Assembly (NCBI GenBank): GCA_937891765.1
Contig: CALAGQ010000049.1
Coordinates: 1 to 64,000 of the forward strand
Source: an uncultured Nitrospina sp.
GTDB taxonomy: Bacteria; Nitrospinota; Nitrospinia; Nitrospinales; VA-1
Length of the DNA: 64,000 bases
Direction: 5' to 3'
Shown here one piece after another: positions 8,430 to 17,822 of the stretch. The translations under genes were made by a program, and so were the position numbers. Numbering within the stretch: position 1 is the stretch's first letter; each line of letters opens with the position of its first letter. Under the pieces are notes generated by a model. The model was not told the origin of the DNA and did no database searches. It worked only from the letters and a program-made list of their open reading frames with translations.

Positions 8430-8888
8430 ATGAAAAATAAAGATATTACCCGAAGAGAATTATTTTCCTATGGCTTTATGGGATCAAGCCTGCTTGCTGG
8501 CATGGCTCTCCTAGCCTACTACGTAGCGCAATTTCTTTTACCCTCTGCAAATAAAAATCCGACCCGAAAAATTTATGTCACGACAACAGACAAGATTGGT
8601 CCTGGGAAAAGTTTCAAGTTCAAGGACTTGAAAGGTAGCAACATTACCGTCACCAATACCGGCAAGGAGTTCATTGCCCTTTCTACAAAATGCACCCATT
8701 TGGGATGTCAGGTATTTTGGAAAAAGGATGAGAAGGTGTTCTATTGCCCTTGCCACGAAGGTTATTTTAGTCCTCAGGGCAAAGTGTTGAAAGGGCCTCC
8801 TCCAAAACCCTTAAATTCTTACAAGGTCGAGGTGGTTGACAAGGCCATTTACATCCATGTCGATGAGGTGCTCAGTGGGCGTGCCTAA
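8430..8888 (+). CDS. Rieske [2Fe-2S] protein of a cytochrome bc complex
   Basis: A 152-residue subunit with an uncleaved N-terminal anchor (about 12-37, preceded by TRRE, a possible twin-arginine-type signal) and a Rieske fold. The cluster ligands are Cys88/His90 in CTHLGC and Cys106/His109 in CPCHEGYF; Cys93 and Cys108 can form the disulfide. Rieske proteins accept electrons from quinol at the Qo site and pass them to c-type cytochromes. The gene overlaps the start of cytochrome b, which indicates translational coupling. Confidence 0.93.
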   Translation: MKNKDITRRELFSYGFMGSSLLAGMALLAYYVAQFLLPSANKNPTRKIYVTTTDKIGPGKSFKFKDLKGSNITVTNTGKEFIALSTKCTHLGCQVFWKKDEKVFYCPCHEGYFSPQGKVLKGPPPKPLNSYKVEVVDKAIYIHVDEVLSGRA

Positions 8889-9933
8889 ACTAAATTTACT
8901 GCTGAACTGGACTAAAGAGCGCATTCCTGTCGATTTCCAAGAGTTGAAGAGTATCACCAATGAACCGGTTCCCAATCACCTGAAGCACTGGTGGTTTGCG
9001 TTAGGTGGTACCCCGGCAATTTTATTTGGCATTCAGATTGTGACGGGAGTCTTTCTATTATTTCACTATGTTCCCACACCCTCCGATGCTTACGACAGTG
9101 TCACTAAGATCACCTACGATATCCGGTTCGGCTGGTTTATAAGAAGCATTCATAAATGGGCTTCGGAGCTGATGATCGTAACGGTAATGCTTCACATGAC
9201 CCGCGTCTATTTTACCGGTGCCTACCGAAGGCCCCGGGAATTAAACTGGATGGTTGGCGTCCTTATGTTTTTTGTGACTCTGGGGCTTGGCTTCACAGGA
9301 TATTCGCTGATCTACGATCAACTATCCTATTGGGCGGCCATGGTGGGGACGGAAATCGCCGAGAGCACACCTTTGATCGGACCCCTTGCGGCTGATTTTA
9401 TCAGAGGCGGTTCTGAGGTGGGCGGAAACACACTGACCCGCCTCTACGTTTTTCATGTTGTGATTTTCCCTGCGGCACTGGTGGGGCTGGTTGTCGTACA
9501 TATTATTTTTGTTCGACTGCAAGGGGTCACGGAGTTTGAGTTTGACGAGGAAAAAAAACTTGAGCATAAAACTTTTCCACTATTTCCCGATCATGTTCTT
9601 ACGGAACTCCTTATCGCCATACTGATTCTGTATATCCTCAGTATGATGGCGGTAATTTTCCCTGCGGGTCTAGGGGAAAGGGCTAACCCTCTGATCACAC
9701 CCGAACACATTAAGCCGGAATGGTATTTTTACGCTTCTTTCAAGTGGCTGAAACTAACAAACGTTTATTTTGGAATCCTCGGACAAGTCGCTTTCGCCGG
9801 AATTATACTTTTCTGGCCGTTTATAGATTATTTACTCATTAAATGGCTCCCAAAAAAAGGAATGAGCATCAAAATCGGTTTTATAGGGTTCACTTTTTAT
9901 CTAATCCTCACCGTTTGGGAAGCTATGACTTGA
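8875..9933 (+). CDS. Cytochrome b of a bc-type quinol-oxidising complex
   Basis: The core membrane subunit, 352 residues from GTG 8875; GTG 8881 and ATG 8863 are also in frame, and GAGGTG at 8865-8870 favours one of the GTGs. The bis-histidyl heme ligands are present: SIHKW...LHMTR spaced H-x13-H and FHVV...VVHII spaced H-x14-H. The x14 spacing in the second pair is the cytochrome b6 pattern, but the subunit-IV-like part with PEWYF is fused in the same chain, as in bc1 cytochrome b. It oxidises quinol and drives proton translocation with the Rieske partner encoded just upstream. Confidence 0.92.
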   Translation: MGVPKLNLLLNWTKERIPVDFQELKSITNEPVPNHLKHWWFALGGTPAILFGIQIVTGVFLLFHYVPTPSDAYDSVTKITYDIRFGWFIRSIHKWASELMIVTVMLHMTRVYFTGAYRRPRELNWMVGVLMFFVTLGLGFTGYSLIYDQLSYWAAMVGTEIAESTPLIGPLAADFIRGGSEVGGNTLTRLYVFHVVIFPAALVGLVVVHIIFVRLQGVTEFEFDEEKKLEHKTFPLFPDHVLTELLIAILILYILSMMAVIFPAGLGERANPLITPEHIKPEWYFYASFKWLKLTNVYFGILGQVAFAGIILFWPFIDYLLIKWLPKKGMSIKIGFIGFTFYLILTVWEAMT

Positions 9934-9958
9934 ATGATACTCAAAAGGATGGTGTGTT

Positions 9959-11428
9959 ATGTCTCTGAATACTAAAAGAATAATCATCGCGGTGATTGGT
10001 TTGTTTTTTCTGAGTGCTCTTTTAATAGTGGGAGGCATTGAGAGTAATAAGAGAATTCTCGGTAAAAAGGCAGTCATTAAAGTATCTGCTACCAGCGAAA
10101 GTTGCGTCGACTGTCACACGGTAACAAGTCCTTCTCTTGTTGAGCAATGGCGAGATAGCAAGCACGCCATAAGAGGCGTTGGCTGCATGGATTGTCATCA
10201 AGCCGAAAAAACGGATGTAGATGCATGGGAACATGAAGGCAAAACCATTGCGGTTATTGTGTCGCCAAAAGATTGTTCAAAATGTCACGCCAGGGAAAAC
10301 GAAGAGTTCCAGGCATCTCATCACGCCGATGCAGGAAAAATTATTGGCTCCCTCGATAATGTTCTTGCGGAAGTGGTGGAAGGCAATACCGGTCGACTGG
10401 GGCTGGACGGCAGCTCTCCGGCCGCTATCAGTGGTTGCTGGCAGTGTCATGGATCAGTCGTGAAAATTGGTAAAGATGGCAGACCCACTCCCGCCACCTG
10501 GCCAAATACAGGGATAGGACGTATCAACCCGGATGGAAGCAAGGGATCATGCACAGCCTGTCATTCGCGCCACACATTTTCTCCAGTGGTCGCTCGTCAA
10601 CCCGATAGTTGCGGAAAATGCCATATGGGACCCGACCATCCGCAAAAAGAAATTTATGAAGAATCCAAACACGGCATCGCTTTCAAAGCATTTAAGGAAT
10701 ACATGAAACTCGATGCGCAGCCGTGGCGGGTGGGCATAGAATATACCGCCGCTCCAACCTGCGCCACCTGTCACATGAGCGCGACAGAGGAACAAATGGT
10801 CACCCATGACGTGGGAAGACGGATCTCGTGGAACCTGCGTCCACCCATTTCTGAAAAAATTGACGCCAAGGCGATTAAGGCAGGAAAAAAAGTGGAGTCA
10901 TGGGAACAACGTCGGAAAAACATGAAGAATGTATGCGGCAAGTGCCATTCAGAAAAGTATGTCGATGGATTTTATATTCAGTTCGATTCCGCCATCAATC
11001 TGTACAATGAAAAATACGGAATTCCTTCCACAAAAATCATCAAAATGATGAAGGCCGGGGAAATACTGACGGCAATTGCTTTCGATGAGGCACTGGAGTG
11101 GACCTATTTCTACCTCTGGCATCACGAAGGTCGGCGGGCGCGCCATGGGGCTTCCATGATGGCTCCCGATTACACTCAGTGGCATGGGTTCTTTGAGGTC
11201 GCCGAGAGGTTTTACATTCACTTTGTACCAGAGGTGAGAGAAGCGTGTGAAAAGGCCATTCAGAAAGGAGGAAAGAGCGCGACTGCCGCAAAAGAGGTGC
11301 TTAAGGAGTTGGATATTATTTTAAATAAAGAGGAACACAAGTGGTTCCTTGGAAAAATGTCTGACGATGAAAAGGCCAGCAGAAAAGCGGCGGCAGATGA
11401 GTTCAAAAAAAGGTACGCTCAGCATTAA
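9959..11428 (+). CDS. Octaheme cytochrome c, hydroxylamine-oxidoreductase-like
   Basis: A 489-residue multiheme protein anchored by one N-terminal helix (about 7-27). Eight CXXCH sites are present (CVDCH, CMDCH, CSKCH, CWQCH, CTACH, CGKCH, CATCH, CGKCH). The region WHHEGRRARHGASMM...DYTQWHG matches the conserved C-terminal part of the HAO family. Whether the Tyr in DYTQWHG corresponds to the tyrosine cross-linked to the P460 heme cannot be settled without an alignment; without a cross-link these proteins act reductively or as electron carriers. Encoded last in the bc operon, it is a likely extra c-type subunit of the complex, an arrangement also reported in anammox bacteria. Confidence 0.85.
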   Translation: MSLNTKRIIIAVIGLFFLSALLIVGGIESNKRILGKKAVIKVSATSESCVDCHTVTSPSLVEQWRDSKHAIRGVGCMDCHQAEKTDVDAWEHEGKTIAVIVSPKDCSKCHARENEEFQASHHADAGKIIGSLDNVLAEVVEGNTGRLGLDGSSPAAISGCWQCHGSVVKIGKDGRPTPATWPNTGIGRINPDGSKGSCTACHSRHTFSPVVARQPDSCGKCHMGPDHPQKEIYEESKHGIAFKAFKEYMKLDAQPWRVGIEYTAAPTCATCHMSATEEQMVTHDVGRRISWNLRPPISEKIDAKAIKAGKKVESWEQRRKNMKNVCGKCHSEKYVDGFYIQFDSAINLYNEKYGIPSTKIIKMMKAGEILTAIAFDEALEWTYFYLWHHEGRRARHGASMMAPDYTQWHGFFEVAERFYIHFVPEVREACEKAIQKGGKSATAAKEVLKELDIILNKEEHKWFLGKMSDDEKASRKAAADEFKKRYAQH

Positions 11429-11478
11429 CCCAAGAAAGGTTCAATACACACGCGCAATAGCAGACAAAAAACCCAAAA

Positions 11479-11526
11479 GGCACAAAAATATTTCGTTGCC
11501 CTATTTTTGAGAAGCAATTTTGTGCC
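11479..11526. repeat. Perfect 9-bp inverted repeat downstream of the octaheme gene
   Basis: GGCACAAAA (11479-11487) and TTTTGTGCC (11518-11526) flank a 30-base loop that itself contains short complementary arms. It lies just before the terminator and may form part of the 3' structure of the operon mRNA. Confidence 0.4.
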
Positions 11527-11548
11527 CGGTGACCTATCATATCCCTCC

Positions 11549-11576
11549 GGGGCTTTATTATATGCCCCCTTTTTTT
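11549..11576 (+). terminator. Rho-independent terminator of the cytochrome bc operon
   Basis: GGGGC (11549-11553) pairs with GCCCC (11564-11568) across an A/T-rich loop and is followed by a seven-T run. It lies about 120 bases after the octaheme cytochrome stop. Confidence 0.7.
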
Positions 11577-11648
11577 GAGCCATAACCTTTATCACCGAAC
11601 CGCACGTAAAAACCGTGACCTCCTGTACGGTTTTGAATTTTTAATTCT

Positions 11649-12881
11649 ATGGCTTCCAAATTCAAGCAGGATCGTTCCGCGCTGACGCCTGATGAGATCA
11701 CACAGAAAACCTATAACTGTGATTTATGGCGCGGCGGATTTGAAGGAGTGCTTTCTTCCGGCGCGCAAACCTTTTGCCTGTTCATAGCCATCCGGTATTT
11801 TAATGCTGGCGAAACCACCAAAGCGTTGATCGCCGCTGCACCGTTTATGGGAATGTTCCTTTCCATGGTGCTCTTGCATTACGCCTCGGCCACCCACTGG
11901 GAAAAGTCGGCATGGGGGGCGCTGCCCTCTATGATTACCGGAGCCTGCCTTCTGGTTGCTGCGCGGGCAACGTCTTTACATATGTTCGCGTTTTTTATAA
12001 TCATCGCGTACATTTGCCGCAGTGCTCTGCTTCCCTTCATCACCGATATTTATGGAGACAATTACCCGGCGGATCGTCGCGGGGCATTCTTCTCGAAGCC
12101 TTTGCTCTTATCTGTGGGCGTGGCTGCCCTGTCTGGCTATATTGGGTCTACCATCCTCGAAAAAGATATCGAGTATTACCACCTCATCTTCACCTTTTTC
12201 GGGTTCTGTGCCTTTTTCAAGGCAATCGCAATCTATAAAATACCGTCAAAGACGATGGATCAGAGTCCTCATGAAAATCCCTTTGGGAACATGAAATACA
12301 TCTGGCAGGACCGTTCGTTCGGTTATGTTTTACTGACCTGGTTCATTATGGGATTTGCCAATTTATGGACTCTACCTTTGCGGTTGGATTATGTCACCTC
12401 GCCGCAATGGGGCATTGAGGGGTCGGCTGTTTTTGTGGCCATGATCATCACCGTCATTCCCGAAACACTGAGAATGCTACTCATTCCATTCTGGGCCCGG
12501 CTGTTCGATAAAATGAATTTCGTCATTCTCAGGATGATCCTGAACCTGTCATTTGGCGCCGGTGTCCTGCTGTTTTTCATCACCTCCAACCCTTGGGTCA
12601 TCGGGGCCGGCTCGGCCCTGATAGGAATCGCCTTTGCCGGCGGTAGCGTCGCCTGGAATCTCTGGGTCACCAAATATGCCCCTCCCGGAAAAACCGGCGC
12701 CTACATGTCGGTGCATGTCAGCCTGACAGGAATCCGCGGCACTATAGGCCCGCTAATCGGCTACTGGGCAGTGGGTTTGATCGGTCCCAGAAATATCGGT
12801 ATGGTTTCCTGCGCTATGATGATCCTGGCGACCCTGATGCTCATCCCGGAAATCAAGCACGGAAGGCGAAAAATGGCCTGA
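11649..12881 (+). CDS. Major facilitator superfamily transporter
   Basis: A 410-residue membrane protein with about twelve hydrophobic helices in two halves separated by a charged loop near residues 195-215. The DRRGAFFSKPLLL segment after helix 4 resembles the cytoplasmic-loop motif of MFS carriers. No substrate-specific motif was recognised. It follows the cytochrome operon terminator, so it is probably transcribed on its own. ATG 11649 starts a soluble N-terminus of about 25 residues before helix 1. Confidence 0.75.
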   Translation: MASKFKQDRSALTPDEITQKTYNCDLWRGGFEGVLSSGAQTFCLFIAIRYFNAGETTKALIAAAPFMGMFLSMVLLHYASATHWEKSAWGALPSMITGACLLVAARATSLHMFAFFIIIAYICRSALLPFITDIYGDNYPADRRGAFFSKPLLLSVGVAALSGYIGSTILEKDIEYYHLIFTFFGFCAFFKAIAIYKIPSKTMDQSPHENPFGNMKYIWQDRSFGYVLLTWFIMGFANLWTLPLRLDYVTSPQWGIEGSAVFVAMIITVIPETLRMLLIPFWARLFDKMNFVILRMILNLSFGAGVLLFFITSNPWVIGAGSALIGIAFAGGSVAWNLWVTKYAPPGKTGAYMSVHVSLTGIRGTIGPLIGYWAVGLIGPRNIGMVSCAMMILATLMLIPEIKHGRRKMA

Positions 12882-12995
12882 GGGCAGCCCTTTGTTCCCC
12901 TGTATTACTTTGGTACAATATAAAGGTAAGGTTTCCACTTATTTTCACCGTTTAATTAGATATAAACCCTTAAAAAACCTCAACTGCGACCCATC

Positions 12996-15900
12996 ATGAC
13001 CGGGAAAAACTTCAGCCTGAAAGATATCCAATTACTGGCGGATCAATACTCCCAAACGGGTGATCCTGCGGCTGTAGCCTTGTTTCAAACAGTCCAGTCT
13101 TTTTACCCTGCCGGGCAAAGCCCTGAAGCCCGGGTTGCCATAGATCCTCTCGAAATATTGAAGAAACTTGAAAAATCCGGTTTTTCTCCAGAAAACCAGG
13201 AACAAGGTTTGGTGTGGTTGAATTCACTGCGGGAAAAATTAAATCGTGAACTCTTCGACACCATTTCCCGCCAGGGAAACCCGGCAGAACTGATCGTCGG
13301 CCCCGACTACACATTCATCCAAATATTGGAGAACCCCAAACCTGCGGACGCTCCGGTGAGAAGGAAATTCAAGGAATCTGAAATCACCTTCAATCTCCCG
13401 GACGAACTGAAACTGGAATTCGAGCAACAGCTCGAGCGCCTGAAGGAAAAGGAAGAACAAGCCAGCACCCAAATGCGGGAGTTTATTGCAAAGGAAAAAG
13501 AACTGGAGCAAAACAAGGTCCGTCTCGAAGAGGAAAATTCCGAGTTCCGCATTCGCCTGCAAAAACTGCGAGATGAAGAGCAAAAGCATAATGAACAATC
13601 CAAAGAGCAATCCGTAAAAGAAACCACCCGGCTTCATCAGGAGTTGGAAGAAACTCGAGAAGAACTGGGAACTCTCAGGATCGAAAGAAACCGTCTATTA
13701 GAGGAGCATGAAGCATCGCGCTCAAAGTTGGACACAGACTTCTCGCGACGAGATCAGATATTCAGAGCTAAATTCGATGAGATGACAGAGTTGATGGAAA
13801 AACTGTTTGCCGACGAGCAAGCCCTCCAGCAGCGCAAGGAGAAGGACTATAAATCCACCAAAGCAAAACAGTTGCAGATCAAAAAAGAGTCCCTGCAACA
13901 AGCTAAAAAGAACCAGCAACTGCTTAAGCTCTCAAAATCGCTGGAAAGCGAAAAGAAAGCCTTCAAACTCAGACTGAAAGAAGAGTTTGAAAAGCGCAAA
14001 GAGGAACTGGAGAATGAATACCAGAGAAGGTCGGAATATCATATTCGCCGGTTGGAAGAGTTTGATGCGGATGAAGAACGTCTGGGCCGTGAAAATGAAA
14101 GATTGAAAATCCGCGAACAGGGGCTGGCTCTTGAAGCACAACAAAAAGCCGATGAAGCCACGAAAAAACGCCTGGCAGAAATAGAAAAGCTGGAAAAAGA
14201 ACTCACACGAAAGCAGAAAATCCTCAACAAGCATGAGAAAGAAAATGACGTTGAAAAAGCCAGCCTCCTGAAAGAAATGAGCGGCATTGAAGGAGGCAAG
14301 TTCGCGGTTGACCAGATCAAAACTGCCGCGAAAACTCAGGCCAGACTTTTAAAGAGAAAGACAAAACTGCTAAAGGAAATGGAAGAGGATCGCCCTAAGG
14401 TAGAACAGGAAATCCAGCAAAAAACTCAGGAACTGGAAGAAGCACACCAGAAGGAAGCCCAAAAAATAGCCGAACAAACCAAAGCTCTTCTTGAAGAACA
14501 AAAGCGCCTTCGAAACAAAGAAAAAGTTTTATTGGAACGGGAGACCGAGGAACTTCAGCGCATGAATGATGAGTTCGAAGGGTTTAAGAACTCTATTGAA
14601 GTAGAACAGATAGAAAAAGATATGGCCCTCGATGCAAAAGAAGAAAAGCTTGAGCAGGAGGAACAGAAAATTCTAGCACTCCAGCAACAGCAAATGGCCG
14701 AAGAAAAACTAGGACGCGAAAAAATATCTGAAGTGGAAGCGGAAGCAATGCGGGAGCTCCAGGAAATCCAGCTTATCAGGACCAATGTCAGCCAACATCA
14801 GGAAGAGGTGAAAAACTTTCTCGCCGATTTTAATACAACCTACTCCGACATCCTGAATTCACAAAGTTCTGAGTATGAGAACTTCAAACAACGAATCACT
14901 TCCATGGAAAATGAGGCGGTACGCCTGACCTCAAGCCTGAAGGAAAAGGAAAAATCCATTACTCAAGAAACTATTACCGCAGAAAGGGAGTTACAGGAAA
15001 GGCTCAAACACAAGGAGTCACTGGTTGACTCTATGGAAGACGACCTGAGAAAGCGTGTGGAAGAATATCAGACTTTCGTCAAGGAACTGTCCGAGGTTAA
15101 GCAGTCCATGAATGAGGAAGATGAGGCCAGAAAATCGGAGTTGATGGATAATCTATCTCATTACGAAAACAAACTAACCAGCCTGGGTAAGGCCTTTGAG
15201 GAACTTTCTGACGCCTTTCATACAGAAAAAGAAAAAGGCCAGATTGAGATTGTCCCCGATGAAGACGAGAAAAAACCCATGGAATATGACGATGCCATGG
15301 CCAAGGCCGAATGGCCTCAGGCCATCCGTTATCATTTAGACCTGACCACCTCCAGCGATCAGAGTCCCGAGATCATGGAGTACCTTTATAAATTCAGTGA
15401 GAAATGGGATGAGTGGGTACGTGTTCCCGAAGGAAGCCTTCTGATGGGTCACCCTCGCTCCAAAGATTCAGCACCTCACAAACAGGTTCGGATTGAGAAA
15501 CCTTTCCTGATCAATAAATACCCTGTGACCAACGTCGAATTTTTTCGCTTTATCAGCGAGACTCAATACAAAACCGAGGCGGAAACTTTAATTGATGCCA
15601 TCGTCTATCAAAGCGGAAACCTGGCTCTACAAGGTGCCGGAGAGTACGCCACCCGGTCTTCATTTGCCAACCCCAGTCTGGGACCGGTTAAAAATGCCTT
15701 CTGGCTTTGCCCCGATGGACAACCCGACTCCCTGTACGGAAAACATAATCACCCTGTCACTCAGGTCACCTGGAATGACACCCAGGCCTATTGCAAATGG
15801 CAAAGCGAGTTGACAGGGAAGAATATTCGCTTGCCGAGCGAAAAAGAATGGGAATATGTCGCCAGCAACTTCGGCAAGATACCGCCGGATCAGTTTTTCT

Positions 15901-16217
15901 GGGATGAGGATCGGATTGTTGAATTCTGTAATATTGAGGAAACCGGAATTCTGGACACCCTGCCGGTCGACCATTTTCCCGAGAGTGAATATTCTGGTGG
16001 AACCCGTGACCTTTTTGGCAATGTTTTCGAATGGGTCGAAGACACACATGACAAAAAGTTTTCCGATGGGTCTCTCCAGAGCCTGGAATACAAAATAGCG
16101 CGAGGCGGAAGCTTCATCACTCATTTCAAGCATATTGCCGTCTGGCGCCGAATTTCCTTTTTAAGGAGCTATTGCACCTCCTTTCTGGGCTTTCGAACCG
16201 TTTGTGATGATACCTAA
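12996..16217 (+). CDS. Giant coiled-coil protein with C-terminal FGE/SUMF1-like domain
   Basis: A 1073-residue protein without signal peptide. Residues 1-125 are a short, mostly helical head. Residues 140-760 are an almost unbroken, highly charged Glu/Lys/Gln coiled coil. Residues 806-1071 are a formylglycine-generating-enzyme-like domain (VPEGSLLMG, PVTNVEFFRFI, LPSEKEWEYVA, DLFGNVFEWVED, ARGGSF). Both positions expected to hold the catalytic cysteines after GGSF are non-Cys, so it is probably a binding domain, not an oxidase. It is the second FGE-like protein in the window (compare the NACHT protein at 2-4.4 kb). A structural or scaffold role is inferred; the family is unknown to me. Confidence 0.75.
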   Translation: MTGKNFSLKDIQLLADQYSQTGDPAAVALFQTVQSFYPAGQSPEARVAIDPLEILKKLEKSGFSPENQEQGLVWLNSLREKLNRELFDTISRQGNPAELIVGPDYTFIQILENPKPADAPVRRKFKESEITFNLPDELKLEFEQQLERLKEKEEQASTQMREFIAKEKELEQNKVRLEEENSEFRIRLQKLRDEEQKHNEQSKEQSVKETTRLHQELEETREELGTLRIERNRLLEEHEASRSKLDTDFSRRDQIFRAKFDEMTELMEKLFADEQALQQRKEKDYKSTKAKQLQIKKESLQQAKKNQQLLKLSKSLESEKKAFKLRLKEEFEKRKEELENEYQRRSEYHIRRLEEFDADEERLGRENERLKIREQGLALEAQQKADEATKKRLAEIEKLEKELTRKQKILNKHEKENDVEKASLLKEMSGIEGGKFAVDQIKTAAKTQARLLKRKTKLLKEMEEDRPKVEQEIQQKTQELEEAHQKEAQKIAEQTKALLEEQKRLRNKEKVLLERETEELQRMNDEFEGFKNSIEVEQIEKDMALDAKEEKLEQEEQKILALQQQQMAEEKLGREKISEVEAEAMRELQEIQLIRTNVSQHQEEVKNFLADFNTTYSDILNSQSSEYENFKQRITSMENEAVRLTSSLKEKEKSITQETITAERELQERLKHKESLVDSMEDDLRKRVEEYQTFVKELSEVKQSMNEEDEARKSELMDNLSHYENKLTSLGKAFEELSDAFHTEKEKGQIEIVPDEDEKKPMEYDDAMAKAEWPQAIRYHLDLTTSSDQSPEIMEYLYKFSEKWDEWVRVPEGSLLMGHPRSKDSAPHKQVRIEKPFLINKYPVTNVEFFRFISETQYKTEAETLIDAIVYQSGNLALQGAGEYATRSSFANPSLGPVKNAFWLCPDGQPDSLYGKHNHPVTQVTWNDTQAYCKWQSELTGKNIRLPSEKEWEYVASNFGKIPPDQFFWDEDRIVEFCNIEETGILDTLPVDHFPESEYSGGTRDLFGNVFEWVEDTHDKKFSDGSLQSLEYKIARGGSFITHFKHIAVWRRISFLRSYCTSFLGFRTVCDDT

Positions 16218-16226
16218 CCCCAAGGC

Positions 16227-16255
16227 TTGATCCAGTCCTGAAAAATTGCTATAAA
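16227..16255 (+). promoter_or_regulatory. Sigma-70-like promoter of the purE operon
   Basis: TTGATC (16227-16232), a 17-base spacer and TATAAA (16250-16255), preceded by TGC as in an extended -10 element. It would start transcription about 40 bases before purE. Confidence 0.5.
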
Positions 16256-16301
16256 AGTTCTCCACTATTTCAAACCTGTTCCTGAGTTAGGAGGCATTGT
16301 T

Positions 16302-16820
16302 TTGAGCAAACCTTTAGTCGGTATTATAATGGGAAGTGATTCGGACTTTCCAATCATGGAAGAAGCCAGCAAAGTGCTGGAACAATTCGATGTAGCTCAT
16401 GAGGTTCTGGTCACCTCTGCCCACCGCTCTCCGGAAAGAACCCGGAAATACGTACAAGGGGCTAAACGCCGTGGCATTCAGGTGATTATCGCCGGTGCAG
16501 GAGGTGCAGCCCACCTCGCAGGTGTGGTGGCGGCAGAAACCCAACTTCCGGTTATTGGCGTTCCTATTGACTCCACATCGCTCAACGGCCTCGACTCTCT
16601 CTTATCAACCGCGCAAATGCCGGGAGGCGTTCCCGTGGCCACGGTCAGCATTGGAAAACCCGGCGCCAAGAATGCCGGCCTTTTAGCCGTGCAGATCCTT
16701 GCCCTGTCCGATGACAAACTGGCCGGACAACTCACTAAATATAAAAAAGATCAGGCCAAGGCCGTTGCGCAAAAAAGCAAAAAACTGAAAACCAGCCATG
16801 CCGCAAATTTTAAAGATTGA
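16302..16820 (+). CDS. purE: N5-carboxyaminoimidazole ribonucleotide mutase (PurE)
   Basis: A 172-residue class I PurE, which converts N5-CAIR to CAIR in purine synthesis in the cytoplasm. The substrate-binding [12 protein letters not shown], the SAHRSPERT motif with the catalytic His, and the [14 protein letters not shown] loop are all present. Translation starts at TTG 16302; a perfect AGGAGG at 16289-16294, seven bases upstream, decides this start. The partner purK is not adjacent. The last 23 bases overlap tsaC. Confidence 0.95.
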   Translation: MSKPLVGIIMGSDSDFPIMEEASKVLEQFDVAHEVLVTSAHRSPERTRKYVQGAKRRGIQVIIAGAGGAAHLAGVVAAETQLPVIGVPIDSTSLNGLDSLLSTAQMPGGVPVATVSIGKPGAKNAGLLAVQILALSDDKLAGQLTKYKKDQAKAVAQKSKKLKTSHAANFKD

Positions 16821-17448
16821 CTCAAACGTTGTTTCTGATCAGGCACGAAAAGTTTTACTTCAGGGTGGAGTGATCGCCTTTCCCACAGACACTTTTTATG
16901 GTCTGGGAGTGGACCCTTTCAACCGCGAAGCTGTTGACCGGGTCTTTGAGATTAAGGGCCGTGAAAAAAATAAACCCCTCCTTCTATTGATAAGTGCAAT
17001 AGAGCAACTGGAGACATTGGTAAAAGAAATCACTCCGGCTCATTCGGCTTTGATGCAAAAGTTCTGGCCGGGCCCATTGACCTTGCTTTTTGAACCCCGT
17101 TCCGTTATCCCAGAGAATGTATCAGCGGGCCGAATAGGAATCCGGCAACCTGGAAACTCCATGACACTAAATTTAATTTCAGCACTGGGCCAGCCCATCA
17201 CCGCCCCCAGCGCCAATCTTTCCGGTGAGGAACCTCCTGTCACTGCAGAGCAGGTACACCGGTCCCTAGGTAACCGTGTCGACCTGATCCTTGATGGCGG
17301 CACATGCCAAGGAGGCGAGCCCTCAACCCTTGTTGACGCGGCAGAAACACCTGTCCGGCTTGTCCGGCCGGGTGCCATTCCATTTAGCGAAATCGAAATG
17401 GCCCTTCGCGGTAACACCCAGTCCGTTCATCCAGAGGTACTGCGATGA
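16798..17448 (+). CDS. tsaC: L-threonylcarbamoyladenylate synthase (Sua5/YrdC/TsaC family)
   Basis: A 216-residue cytoplasmic enzyme that makes threonylcarbamoyl-AMP from threonine, bicarbonate and ATP for the t6A37 tRNA modification. The N-terminal KVLLQGGVIAFPTDTFYGLG, the KGREKNKPLLLL nucleotide/threonine-binding segment and TAPSANLSG fit the family. It has the single YrdC domain, without the C-terminal Sua5 extension. It overlaps purE upstream and acpS downstream (ATGA), so the operon is tightly coupled. Confidence 0.92.
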   Translation: MPQILKIDSNVVSDQARKVLLQGGVIAFPTDTFYGLGVDPFNREAVDRVFEIKGREKNKPLLLLISAIEQLETLVKEITPAHSALMQKFWPGPLTLLFEPRSVIPENVSAGRIGIRQPGNSMTLNLISALGQPITAPSANLSGEEPPVTAEQVHRSLGNRVDLILDGGTCQGGEPSTLVDAAETPVRLVRPGAIPFSEIEMALRGNTQSVHPEVLR

Positions 17449-17822
17449 TTTTTGGAACCGGCCTGGACATCATAGAAATAAATCGGATTAAAAAATCACT
17501 GGAAAAATATTCCACCCGCTTTGAGAATAAAATATTCACCGACAAAGAAATTGATTACTGCCAATCCCAAGCGGACCCGGGAAAACATTTCGCGGCCCGG
17601 TTCGCCGTTAAAGAAGCGGTATCTAAAAGCCTGGGAACCGGTATCACTCGTGATGTCGGATTTAAAGATATCGAGGTTGTGAACGAGGCTTCAGGAAAAC
17701 CTATCGTCAAAATGGGCGGCCGAGGAAAAATACTGTTCGACAAGTTGAACCTCAAGTCCATCCATATCTCCATTTCGCATGACCGACACTACGCGATCGC
17801 CCACGCCATTGCAGAACAATAA
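17445..17822 (+). CDS. acpS: Holo-[acyl-carrier-protein] synthase
   Basis: A 125-residue AcpS-type phosphopantetheinyl transferase that activates the acyl carrier protein with CoA. The signature GTGLDIIEINRI with the Mg-binding Asp, and FAARFAVKEAVSKSLG with the Glu and Lys ligands, are intact. The length is standard. It overlaps tsaC by four bases and the following acyltransferase by 44 bases if that gene starts at 17779. Confidence 0.93.
   Translation: MIFGTGLDIIEINRIKKSLEKYSTRFENKIFTDKEIDYCQSQADPGKHFAARFAVKEAVSKSLGTGITRDVGFKDIEVVNEASGKPIVKMGGRGKILFDKLNLKSIHISISHDRHYAIAHAIAEQ

Noticed and set aside
13239..14785. Several long minus-strand frames within the coiled-coil gene
   Set aside because: Phe/Leu/Ser-rich translations are the expected antisense of Glu/Lys-rich coiled-coil codons; none has a start signal or recognisable motif.
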